The position numbers were made by a program, and so were the translations under genes. A stretch of 64,000 nucleotides of DNA, taken from Streptococcus sp. 'caviae' (GTDB lineage Bacteria > Bacillota > Bacilli > Lactobacillales > Streptococcaceae). Numbering within the stretch: the first letter of the stretch is position 1; each line of letters starts with the position of its first letter. Location: assembly GCF_001937065.1 (NCBI RefSeq), contig NZ_MOWR01000002.1, positions 124,001 through 188,000 of the forward strand, written 5' to 3'. The notes under the pieces are model-generated. The model was not told the DNA's origin and did no database searches. It saw only the letters and a program-made list of their open reading frames with translations. Positions 51,365 through 58,822 of this stretch are shown here, in pieces.

Positions 51365-52090
51365 TTAGGAAGTAATACCTAAGCGTTCTTTTAAGGATTT
51401 GACATTGGCCCGGCTGACAGGAACTTTTAAATGGTCAGCAAGAGTGAGCCGCAGGGTCTGATTAAACCAAGGTTCGACGACCGTAATCATCTGCAAATTG
51501 ACAAGGTAGGAGCGGTGAACGCGGACAAATTGTTCGCTGGGGAGCTTTTCCTGCCAATAGGCCAGGGAATCGTGAGATTCGTATTGCTTCTGACTGGTAT
51601 GGATAATGGTCTTGCCCTGCAGAGCTTCAATCATGATAATATCGCTGGCCTGAACCATATAGATGCGGTCTTCTTCGCTGATGGGATAGGCTAGCGGCTG
51701 CGCCTGCTCACCCCCTGTATTATCTCTTGCTCTAAGGCTCTGTCTGACCTTGTCCATAGCTGCTTTTAAGCGTTCAGGCTCATAAGGTTTTAACAGATAG
51801 TCGCGGGCATTATTTTCAAAAGCCGTAATGGCGTACTGATCATAGGCTGTCGCAAAAATAATGAGGGGCGGATCCGGCATTTTATTGATACTTTCAGCTA
51901 AAGTCATGCCTGAAGCATCCCTGAGCTGGATGTCTAAAAAGGCGACATCGTAATGTTCCTGCAGCAGCAGGGTCAGAGCCGAAGGAATATCATCAGCTTC
52001 TTGGATGGAGAGGTGTTCATCGTATTTATGGAGCAGATAAATGAGTTCATTGCGCGCCAAAGGCTCATCGTCAACGACCAATACTTTCAT
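51365..52090 (-). CDS. lytT: LytT/LytR-type response regulator
   Basis: The 241-residue regulator has a receiver (VDDEP, phospho-acceptor Asp in YDVAFLDIQL, Lys in YLLKPYEPE) and a C-terminal LytTR DNA-binding domain (about residues 140-240, ending VPVSRANVKSLKERLG). Its kinase LytS is encoded 3.4 kb away on the same strand. An extended -10 (TGTTATAAT, minus strand 52149-52142) gives it its own promoter. It is the likely activator of cstA next door. Confidence 0.92.
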   Translation of the reverse strand: MKVLVVDDEPLARNELIYLLHKYDEHLSIQEADDIPSALTLLLQEHYDVAFLDIQLRDASGMTLAESINKMPDPPLIIFATAYDQYAITAFENNARDYLLKPYEPERLKAAMDKVRQSLRARDNTGGEQAQPLAYPISEEDRIYMVQASDIIMIEALQGKTIIHTSQKQYESHDSLAYWQEKLPSEQFVRVHRSYLVNLQMITVVEPWFNQTLRLTLADHLKVPVSRANVKSLKERLGITS

Positions 52091-52141
52091 GATTTTTTCC
52101 TTTCTCTTTGAAGAAGATATAATCTTACAGATGGCTGTTTT

Positions 52142-52170
52142 ATTATAACATAGAAAGCGTCCTGAAGGCA
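52142..52170 (-). promoter_or_regulatory. Independent promoter of lytT
   Basis: On the minus strand TATAAT (52147-52142) is extended by TGT, with TGCCTT 17 bases upstream. The words around the -10 (GTTATAATAAA followed by GCCAT) are shared with the cstA promoter. This promoter would be needed once lytT was separated from lytS. Confidence 0.6.
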
Positions 52171-52228
52171 GAGTTCTGAAGTATCTGCAAAAATGCGCTT
52201 TAAATAGAAGGTCATTTAATACTGACTG

Positions 52229-52257
52229 TTGAAAACGCTGCCATTAAGTGATACAAT
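52229..52257 (+). promoter_or_regulatory. Promoter of the VanY-type wall hydrolase gene
   Basis: TTGAAA (52229-52234), a 17-base spacer and TACAAT (52252-52257) are the best plus-strand promoter in 52091-52578. The resulting leader would be about 315 bases. Confidence 0.65.
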
Positions 52258-52323
52258 ATTAGTAAAGAAAACGTAATAAAAATGAAATTATTGTAACAAT
52301 CAGTTTTGGAGAAATAGTCGTGT

Positions 52324-52348
52324 AAGGAGGTAAAAGACTATGCTGTGA
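52324..52348 (+). other. Minimal reading frame ATG-CTG-TGA behind a strong ribosome site
   Basis: AAGGAGG (52324-52330) lies nine bases before ATG (52340), which is followed by CTG and TGA. A perfect ribosome site before a two-codon frame could stall or hold ribosomes in the leader of the wall-hydrolase gene. It could also be chance. No other gene is seen in 52091-52578. Confidence 0.3.
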
Positions 52349-52578
52349 ATTAGTTCATTCCTTCTCTTTGTATTTCACTGTAAAAGTGCGCAAAAATCAT
52401 CATATTTTTAATAATTATCCCAAAGTGACGCGAATCAAAGAAGGGTTCTACAGTGTCATCAGAGCGTTTCTCTGCTTACAGAGTATCTTAGTCATTTATT
52501 AGCCATATTTTCTTATACCGCATAAATGAATAGTTTATGCTTAGAAAAGATTATAACAAAGAAAGCGGGTGAGTTATA

Positions 52579-55230
52579 ATGAAAAAAGAAATGTTTGCTG
52601 TTAAAAAGCAGCGGTTTTCTATTCGGAAATATGCCATTGGAGCAGCATCGGTTTTAATCGGTTCCCTTCTTTGCTTTGGCGGCATGGCTTTTGCGGATGA
52701 ACAGACAGCAGCGTCTGTCTCTCAATCAGAAACCACCGTTTTAGAAGATAATACAGCTGCAGCAACTGCTTCTCAGAGTACAGCAACCGCAGTCACCACA
52801 TCAGAACCTCTAACAGAAGCAGCTGATACGAATTCCAGCGCTAATGTTACTAATGTTACTAATGTTACTGATACTGCTGATACTTCAGATACTGATGTTA
52901 CTGACAATGAAAACCTTGAAGAAGCGGCACTGCCAGCTCAAAGTAACACTGCTCGCGCTGCTGATTCAACTAACGCCAATCAAGTTAATCAAGCCGTTAG
53001 GCAAGTCAAACAAGCGGCAGACTCTCCTCAAGTTGACATTAAGAAGCAAGAACAAGCGGCAAAAACTGTTAAAGCTGTTACTGTTAATAAGCCTGCTGCA
53101 GCTGCTCCTGCAAAACAGCTTCCTAATCAGGGAAACTATGTTTATACGAAACGTACGCCAGTAAAAAATGAAGCCAGGGCTTCAGCTCCAATTCAATTTT
53201 ATGCTAATGCCGGTGATAAGATTTTTTACGATCGTGTTTTAAATCAAGACGGCTATCAATGGCTAAGCTATGTTTCTTACAGTGGAACTCGCCGCTATGC
53301 AGCCATTAACCAGCTGTCTCAGAAAACTCCTAAGACACCAGCAAAACCTCAGCCATCATCGGCGAAAAAAATTCCGGCTCAAGGACGTTACACCTTTTCA
53401 GAGCGAACCAATGTTAAAAATGAGGCGAGAGCAGCCGCTCCAACGCAATTCTATTTTAATAAAGGAGATCAGGTCAATTATGACAGGCTTTTAGAAAATG
53501 ACGGCTATCAATGGCTGAGCTATATTTCTTACAGCGGAATTCGCCGTTATGCTGCCATCAGTAAGTTGGTGCAAGCTCAGCCGCAACCGCAAAAGCCGGC
53601 AGATGTCAAAGTTTCAGGCAAGATTACTATTCAAAATAAAACAAGTCAGGGTTTTGATGTCCTCATTACGGATGTTTCTGACAGCAATGGGATAAGAGCT
53701 GTCAAGGTTCCTGTCTGGACTGATAAAAGCGGCCAAGATGACATTGTTTGGTATAACAGTGTTAGACAGGCTGATGGAAATTATAAGTTAGCTGTTAATA
53801 TCAAGAATCATAAGAATGAGCGCGGAATTTACCACATCCATCTTTATTATCTGGAACCAAGCGGCAGGGTTCAAGGCGTGACTAGCACGCAGACAAAGGT
53901 AGAAGCTCCAAGCCCAACAGCTATCCCTTCTCAGGGGGCTTACACCTTCACTCATCGGGTTAATGTTAAAAATCAAGCCAAGCTGTCTGCCAGAACTGAA
54001 TTTACCTTTGAAAAAGGCGAGAAAATCAATTATGACAGGGTGTTAGAGGCAGAAAAATACCAATGGCTGAGCTATATTTCCTACAGCGGAATTCGCCGCT
54101 ATGTTCAGCTGGATCCTATTTCGAAAACGAAGCCGGCAGTCGATAAAGTCAGCGGTAAAATAAGTGTTGAAAAACGTTCAGCCCAAGGCTTCACTGTTGT
54201 AGTGACAAATGTATCATCTACCAAGGGGGTAACGGCAGTAAAAGTGCCTGTTTGGAGCACGCAAAACGGGCAAGATGATATTGTTTGGTATGATGCTGCG
54301 CGCCAGTCTAATAATAGCTATAAGGTAAGCGTTGCTATCAGCAGGCACAAAAATAATCGAGGCGAGTATAATATTCATCTTTACTATGTTCAAAAAGATG
54401 GCAGCATGGCAGGAGTTGCTGCGGCTAAAACGACTGTTGAAGCTCAAGCTCCAGCCGCAAAATCTGTAACCTATAATGGTTCCTACTATAGTGTTAAAGG
54501 TAAATACGATGAAATTGTCATTGTTAATAAAAAGTATCCTTTATCCGCCAGCTATAACCCGGGTGAAAATCCCAAGGCTAAAGCCGCTTTTGTCCGGCTC
54601 AGAGATGACATGATTGCCAAAGGTTACAATGTTGGAAAATCCTACAGTGGTTTTAGAACATATAACTATCAAAAAAACCTGTACCAAAATTATGTTAACC
54701 GAGATGGTCAGGCTGCTGCAGACCGCTATTCAGCAAGACCGGGTTACAGTGAACACCAGACAGGATTGACTTTTGATTTGACGGATAAGTCGGGCAATCT
54801 TTTGGAAGATGCATCAGCAAGCAACTGGCTTAAAAACAATGCTCACAATTATGGTTTTGTGGTTCGCTATCAGCCAGGAAAAGAATCAGTGACAGGTTAT
54901 ATGCCTGAGGCTTGGCATATCCGTTATATAGGAAAAGAAGCTAAGGAAATTTATCAGTCTGGCTTGAGTTTAGAAGAGTATTACGGCTTTGAAGGAGGGG
55001 GTTATAAAACAGAACCCACAGCAGTAAAACCATCTATTCCATCTCAGGGCAGTTATCGTTTTACCAAACGTTCTTCTATCAAGGCTGAACCAAAGCGGTC
55101 CAGTCCGGAAATTGCCTATTATGATGCGGGACAGACTGTTAATTATGATAAGGTCTTGCATTCCGATGGTCTTACCTGGATTTCTTATATGGCCTTCAGC
55201 GGCAATCGGCGCTATATTGCTATTAATTGA
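52579..55230 (+). CDS. Secreted YSIRK-type cell-wall hydrolase: SH3_5, Bsp-like repeats and VanY carboxypeptidase
   Basis: The 883-residue protein starts with a YSIRK-type signal (FSIRKYAIGAASVLIG, cleavage after AFA near residue 39). A Thr/Ala/Asp-rich low-complexity region (40-180) follows, then SH3_5 (181-248), SH3_5 (265-331), GBS Bsp-like repeat (345-444), SH3_5 (449-514), Bsp-like (524-620), VanY/M15B D,D-carboxypeptidase (about 674-784) and a last SH3_5 (820-883). The zinc ligands are visible: His726 and Asp733 in SEHQTGLTFD and His780 in AWHIRYIG. There is no LPXTG anchor, so the SH3 domains must hold it to peptidoglycan. YSIRK signals direct secretion at the septum. It lies between lytS and lytT on the opposite strand. 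Confidence 0.92.
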   Translation: MKKEMFAVKKQRFSIRKYAIGAASVLIGSLLCFGGMAFADEQTAASVSQSETTVLEDNTAAATASQSTATAVTTSEPLTEAADTNSSANVTNVTNVTDTADTSDTDVTDNENLEEAALPAQSNTARAADSTNANQVNQAVRQVKQAADSPQVDIKKQEQAAKTVKAVTVNKPAAAAPAKQLPNQGNYVYTKRTPVKNEARASAPIQFYANAGDKIFYDRVLNQDGYQWLSYVSYSGTRRYAAINQLSQKTPKTPAKPQPSSAKKIPAQGRYTFSERTNVKNEARAAAPTQFYFNKGDQVNYDRLLENDGYQWLSYISYSGIRRYAAISKLVQAQPQPQKPADVKVSGKITIQNKTSQGFDVLITDVSDSNGIRAVKVPVWTDKSGQDDIVWYNSVRQADGNYKLAVNIKNHKNERGIYHIHLYYLEPSGRVQGVTSTQTKVEAPSPTAIPSQGAYTFTHRVNVKNQAKLSARTEFTFEKGEKINYDRVLEAEKYQWLSYISYSGIRRYVQLDPISKTKPAVDKVSGKISVEKRSAQGFTVVVTNVSSTKGVTAVKVPVWSTQNGQDDIVWYDAARQSNNSYKVSVAISRHKNNRGEYNIHLYYVQKDGSMAGVAAAKTTVEAQAPAAKSVTYNGSYYSVKGKYDEIVIVNKKYPLSASYNPGENPKAKAAFVRLRDDMIAKGYNVGKSYSGFRTYNYQKNLYQNYVNRDGQAAADRYSARPGYSEHQTGLTFDLTDKSGNLLEDASASNWLKNNAHNYGFVVRYQPGKESVTGYMPEAWHIRYIGKEAKEIYQSGLSLEEYYGFEGGGYKTEPTAVKPSIPSQGSYRFTKRSSIKAEPKRSSPEIAYYDAGQTVNYDKVLHSDGLTWISYMAFSGNRRYIAIN

Positions 55231-55239
55231 TTAATTGTG

Positions 55240-55260
55240 GGAAACGCAGGTGACGTTTCC
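55240..55260 (+). terminator. Hairpin just after the wall-hydrolase gene
   Basis: GGAAACG (55240-55246) pairs with CGTTTCC (55254-55260). It has no T run, so it may be a 3'-end stabiliser upstream of the true terminator. Confidence 0.5.
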
Positions 55261-55273
55261 AAGTAATTACTGA

Positions 55274-55352
55274 AAAAGAGGCTGGATATGTGCTGCCCCA
55301 ACAGTTAGACAAAGAATCTAACGATTGGTCAGTACAACTTACAGTCTCTTTT
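55274..55352 (+). terminator. Terminator stem whose loop carries an IS3-type end
   Basis: AAAAGAGGCTG (55274-55284) pairs with CAGTCTCTTTT (55342-55352) and ends in T residues. The 57-base loop contains GTGCTGCCCCAACAGTTAGA and a matching ATTGG end (55290-55327), closely related to the IS end at 16252-16293. A relic of an IS appears to sit inside the terminator. Confidence 0.6.
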
Positions 55353-55415
55353 TTCTATTATCAATTCATAAGCTAGGTCCGTGAACTTGCTATTTATAGG
55401 CAGAGCAAGTGACTC

Positions 55416-55451
55416 CGCCGAAGGCTCATCGCCAAGGTCAATACTTTCATG
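55416..55451 (-). pseudogene. Decayed duplicate of the lytT start codon region
   Basis: These 36 bases match 52055-52091, the first 12 codons of intact lytT, at 32 of 37 aligned positions with one single-base gap that shifts the frame. The false frame would read MKVLTLAMSLRRSHLLCL and stop. The lytS stop codon TGA overlaps this ATG, which shows the ancestral lytS-lytT junction. Confidence 0.82.
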
Positions 55452-57204
55452 CTTCGTTTTCTTTTTCTTCTGTTAGGGGAACAGTGATATAAACGCTTGT
55501 TCCGTCAGGTGATGACTGGAAATTAAGGCTGGCTTCGTGTCCGTAGATGAGCGTCAGACGGCGGGAGAGATTTTCCAAGGCGGAGCCTGAGCCTTCAGCT
55601 GATTCCTGCTGAACCTTGCCCAGAGTTTTCAGTTTTTCAGCTGGAATGCCCTGACCGTTGTCCTCAACTGCAATCTCAAGCTTCTGCTCCCTGCGCTCAA
55701 TAGTGACGCGAAGATGGTTGTCCGTCTTAGACTGTTTAAAGGCGTGCTTGTAGGCATTTTCGACCAAGACCTGCAAGGTAAAAGGCGGAATCAATACCTT
55801 GCCGTCTCGATTTTCATCAACCAGTATTTGATAGTGTACCTTGTCCGGGAATCGTGCCTCTTCCAAAGCGAGATAGGCGTTGACCTGCATGATTTCCTGG
55901 CTCAAAGGAATGACATTTTGGCGAGCCCCCTGCAGATTGGCCCGCAAAAATTTGCTGAGCTCTTTGAGGAGGTGGCGGGCTTTTTCGCCGTCCATGCGAA
56001 TGAGGGCTAAAATAGTATTTAAAGCATTGAAGAGGAAGTGCGGATTGACCTGAGCCTGAAGGGATTTCATTTCGGCGTCCTGCAGCAGATGGGCAGCCGC
56101 TTCGGCCTGGCCCAGAGCCAGCTGTGTTGAAAAGATATTGCCCAGACCTTCAGCAACCTCTTGCTCGACATAGCTCATTTTGTGGCGGCCTGAAAAATAG
56201 AGTTTCAGTGTTCCAACCGTTTCATTTTGAATTTTCAAGGGAATGACGATAGCAGAAGTCAGCGTGCAGCCTTCATGATCGCATTCGATTTCGCTGCGGT
56301 CTTTAGCAATGCAGATATTTCCTGTTTCAATGGCGCGTTTGGCCAGTTTCGTTAAAATTTTAATATTGGGAACATGGTGATCGGCGCCCGCTCCGACATA
56401 GGCTAAAATGGTGTCTCTGTTAGTCAGGCTGACAGCCGCAACCCGCATGTATTGGTGAATAATTTCGGCAACCGGCTGGCAGGACTGGAAACTGAGCCCC
56501 TGCCGCAGATAAGGCAAGGTTTCATTGGCCAGTTTTAGAACATCGTGTGTCTGTACAGCTCGGGCCTGTTCTTCCAGCTGCTGGGTTGAGGTGATGATGG
56601 AAATGAAAATTCCCACCCCCAACGTATTGGCAAAGATCATGGGCAGGCCGATAAAGCGAACCAATTCCCAAGACTGATGAAAGTCAGAGCTGAAAATCAA
56701 GATGCAGAGCATCTGCAAAACTTCCATGGACATTCCGACAAACATAGCCTGTCTGACAGTGACCATAGACCGCTCCCTGCGGAAATATTTGCCCAGCCAG
56801 CCTGAGCACAGACCGATTAAGAGCGAGGAAATAATATAAATGTAGGGAGCCAGTCCGCCCTGCCAGTAGCGAAACAAAACCGAGATGGCACCGACGAAAA
56901 TCCCGACAACAGGCCCTCCGATCAAGCCGGCAACACCGATTGTCAGCACCCGAGTGTTGGCGACAGAAGAATGCTGGGCAATCTTGCCCAGAGTTTGATT
57001 GACAATGGCTAAATTAGATTGGATTTCCACACCGGTAAAATTAGAAATAATTGCGAAAAAGCTAAACAGGAGCAGTAAAATCAGCTGATGTTTTTTGCTC
57101 TCAGGATGGTTGAGCGTTTGCTTGATGAAGGGGACATGCACAAAAGCATAGGCCAGCAAAATAATCAGGCCTGCCCGCTCCATCATAATCAAGAATAAAA
57201 TCAT
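55447..57204 (-). CDS. lytS: LytS-type sensor histidine kinase
   Basis: The 585-residue kinase has the 5TMR-LYT membrane sensor (six hydrophobic segments in residues 1-200; NFTGVEIQSN and GLIGGPVVGIFVG are family motifs), a GAF domain (about 225-365), the His-kinase block with QAQVNPHFLFNALNTI and an HATPase domain (VEDNGQGIP). Homologues sense pyruvate or membrane state. Its stop overlaps a relic lytT start, whereas functional lytT is 3.4 kb further on. An extended -10 (TGTTATAAT, minus strand near 57240) and GGAGG precede it. Confidence 0.93.
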   Translation of the reverse strand: MILFLIMMERAGLIILLAYAFVHVPFIKQTLNHPESKKHQLILLLLFSFFAIISNFTGVEIQSNLAIVNQTLGKIAQHSSVANTRVLTIGVAGLIGGPVVGIFVGAISVLFRYWQGGLAPYIYIISSLLIGLCSGWLGKYFRRERSMVTVRQAMFVGMSMEVLQMLCILIFSSDFHQSWELVRFIGLPMIFANTLGVGIFISIITSTQQLEEQARAVQTHDVLKLANETLPYLRQGLSFQSCQPVAEIIHQYMRVAAVSLTNRDTILAYVGAGADHHVPNIKILTKLAKRAIETGNICIAKDRSEIECDHEGCTLTSAIVIPLKIQNETVGTLKLYFSGRHKMSYVEQEVAEGLGNIFSTQLALGQAEAAAHLLQDAEMKSLQAQVNPHFLFNALNTILALIRMDGEKARHLLKELSKFLRANLQGARQNVIPLSQEIMQVNAYLALEEARFPDKVHYQILVDENRDGKVLIPPFTLQVLVENAYKHAFKQSKTDNHLRVTIERREQKLEIAVEDNGQGIPAEKLKTLGKVQQESAEGSGSALENLSRRLTLIYGHEASLNFQSSPDGTSVYITVPLTEEKENEA

Positions 57205-57671
57205 ACCGTGCCTCCGCTGAAAGATTCGTTTTCATTATAACACAAAAACTAAAAGGAAATCGGTGCTGCTAAAAACGGCCGTCTTATTTTGGCATAAGAC
57301 AAGAAAAAAAGCCAGAACAGCAATTCTGACTTTAGCTTGAAGAAAAAGTCCTTTTTCTTTGATACTTCCTTAGATGATGTCTGACGGCAGCGACTTCCCA
57401 GGGAATTCCATTCCTAAACTTTGAGCCACGGTCTCAAAGTTTCCGAGTGTCAGAATTGGCTTAAATTCACCATTTCTGATACTTTCATCACAGCGGGAGT
57501 ATCCTTTAAACTCGTTTGCATTCGTGGAATTTATATGGTAGTCTGCAGCCTGAAGCCAGAACAGCAATTCTGGTTTTTAAATAAGATTATTAGTAGCAGT
57601 TTAGCCGAGCTTTAGACACTAGTTTGAGTCAATCCGCCCAGTCAAGCTTGCTGCGTCATCTTGGCAGTTTT
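57205..57671. other. Intergenic region with duplicated hairpins and a doubtful small frame
   Basis: The 20-bp word AAGCCAGAACAGCAATTCTG occurs at 57309-57328 and 57553-57572. Each copy is nearly palindromic and each ends in a T run in one direction: the first terminates minus-strand and the second plus-strand transcripts. The lytS promoter lies at 57234-57245. Confidence 0.65.
57370..57567 (-). CDS. Doubtful small protein or gene remnant
   Basis: A 65-codon frame lies between two copies of a 20-bp hairpin repeat. The predicted product has a normal amino-acid mix (GNFETVAQSLGMEFPG) and could be the end of a decayed gene, because I see no ribosome site at its start and the first residues overlap the upstream hairpin. 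I recognise no family. Confidence 0.25.
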   Translation of the reverse strand: MLFWLQAADYHINSTNANEFKGYSRCDESIRNGEFKPILTLGNFETVAQSLGMEFPGKSLPSDII

Positions 57672-58631
57672 TTATAAACCGTAATTGTAATCATCATCCT
57701 GCATTGATTCAACCGTACCGAGGAGATAGCCGTTTCCGACCTGACTGAAGAAATCGTGGTTGGAGGTTCCGGTTGAAATACCGTTCATGACGATAGGATT
57801 GACATCGTTGGCTGTGTCTGGGAAAAGCGGATCCTGTCCCAGATTCATCAGTGCCTTGTTGGCATTGTAACGCAGAAATGTTTTCACTTCCTCGGTCCAG
57901 CCGACACCGTCGTAAAGGGTTTCTGTGTAGCCTTCTTCATTTTCATACAGCTGATAAAGAAGATCATACATCCAGTCGCGGAATTTATCCTGCTCTTCCT
58001 CAGACAGATCGTTAAAACCGAGCTGGAATTTGTAGCCGATATAGGTGCCGTGAACCGATTCGTCACGGATAATCAGCTTGATGATCTCAGCTACATTAGC
58101 CAGCTTGTTGTTGCCCAGATAGTAGAGCGGTGTGAAGAAACCGGAATAGAAAAGGAAGGTTTCAAGGAAAACACTGGCCACTTTCTTTTCCAGAGGATTG
58201 CCCTTAAGATAAATTTCGTTGATGATTTCAGCTTTTCTTTGCAGGTACTCGTTGTTATTGGTCCACTCGAAAATGTCTTCAATTTCTGATTTTGTATTGA
58301 GGGTTGAGAAAATAGATGAATAAGACTTGGCATGAACTGATTCCATGAATTGAATATTGTTCAAAACGGCTTCTTCATGCGGTGTGCGCACATCAGCACG
58401 AATGGCTTCAACACCCGTTTCTGACTGCATGGTGTCAAGCAGTGTCAAACCGCCAAAAACCTTACCGACAAGGTCTTTTTCTTGGGCTGACAGCTTGCGC
58501 CAGTCGTCCAGGTCGTTGGAAAGCGGAATCCGTGTATCCAGCCAAAATTGTTCGGTCAATTTTTCCCAAGTTGATTTATCAATAACGTCTTCGATAGCAT
58601 TCCAGTTTATTGCTTTGTAATAAGTAGTCAT
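57672..58631 (-). CDS. nrdF: Ribonucleotide reductase class Ib, beta (small) subunit
   Basis: The 319-residue NrdF houses the dimetal-tyrosyl radical site. The metal ligands lie in SETGVEAIRAD, NIQFMESVHAKSYS and LIIRDESVHGTYIGYKF. Length and sequence are class Ib (NrdF), which uses a Mn2- or Fe2-tyrosyl cofactor. It lies downstream of nrdE with a 191-base gap that contains a further promoter. No nrdI is found in the window, so the activating flavodoxin must be elsewhere. Confidence 0.97.
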   Translation of the reverse strand: MTTYYKAINWNAIEDVIDKSTWEKLTEQFWLDTRIPLSNDLDDWRKLSAQEKDLVGKVFGGLTLLDTMQSETGVEAIRADVRTPHEEAVLNNIQFMESVHAKSYSSIFSTLNTKSEIEDIFEWTNNNEYLQRKAEIINEIYLKGNPLEKKVASVFLETFLFYSGFFTPLYYLGNNKLANVAEIIKLIIRDESVHGTYIGYKFQLGFNDLSEEEQDKFRDWMYDLLYQLYENEEGYTETLYDGVGWTEEVKTFLRYNANKALMNLGQDPLFPDTANDVNPIVMNGISTGTSNHDFFSQVGNGYLLGTVESMQDDDYNYGL

Positions 58632-58709
58632 AATTAATTTTTCCTATGAATTATATATACCATTAATACTAAATTAAGCTTTAGTAAGTTGGATGGGACC
58701 ATATGTAAG

Positions 58710-58737
58710 ATTATAGCCATTCTTAATAGCATAGCAA
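58710..58737 (-). promoter_or_regulatory. Possible separate promoter for nrdF
   Basis: On the minus strand TTGCTA (58737-58732), a 16-base spacer and TATAAT (58715-58710) lie in the nrdE-nrdF gap, about 80 bases upstream of nrdF. No NrdR box pair is seen here. Confidence 0.5.
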
Positions 58738-58822
58738 GTAATCAAAGTTGTACAACTCAAAGTGGTTATGAAATAGATTGGTGCCCACTTGCTGTTTAAA
58801 CAATTATTAAAGATATCTGTCA

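Noticed and set aside
52365-52390. WalR (VicR) box upstream of the wall-hydrolase gene
   Set aside because: TGTATT and TGTAAA are present but start 10 bases apart, not 11, and the first half-site breaks the TGTWAH consensus.
52843-52900. Short tandem repeats considered as a CRISPR array
   Set aside because: Units are 9 bp with no spacers and lie in frame within a coding sequence. No array-like pattern was seen elsewhere in the window.
52844-53164. Leucine-rich 106-codon frame within the wall-hydrolase gene
   Set aside because: It is a shifted reading of Thr/Asn-rich repeats in the real gene; the composition is an artefact of the repeat.
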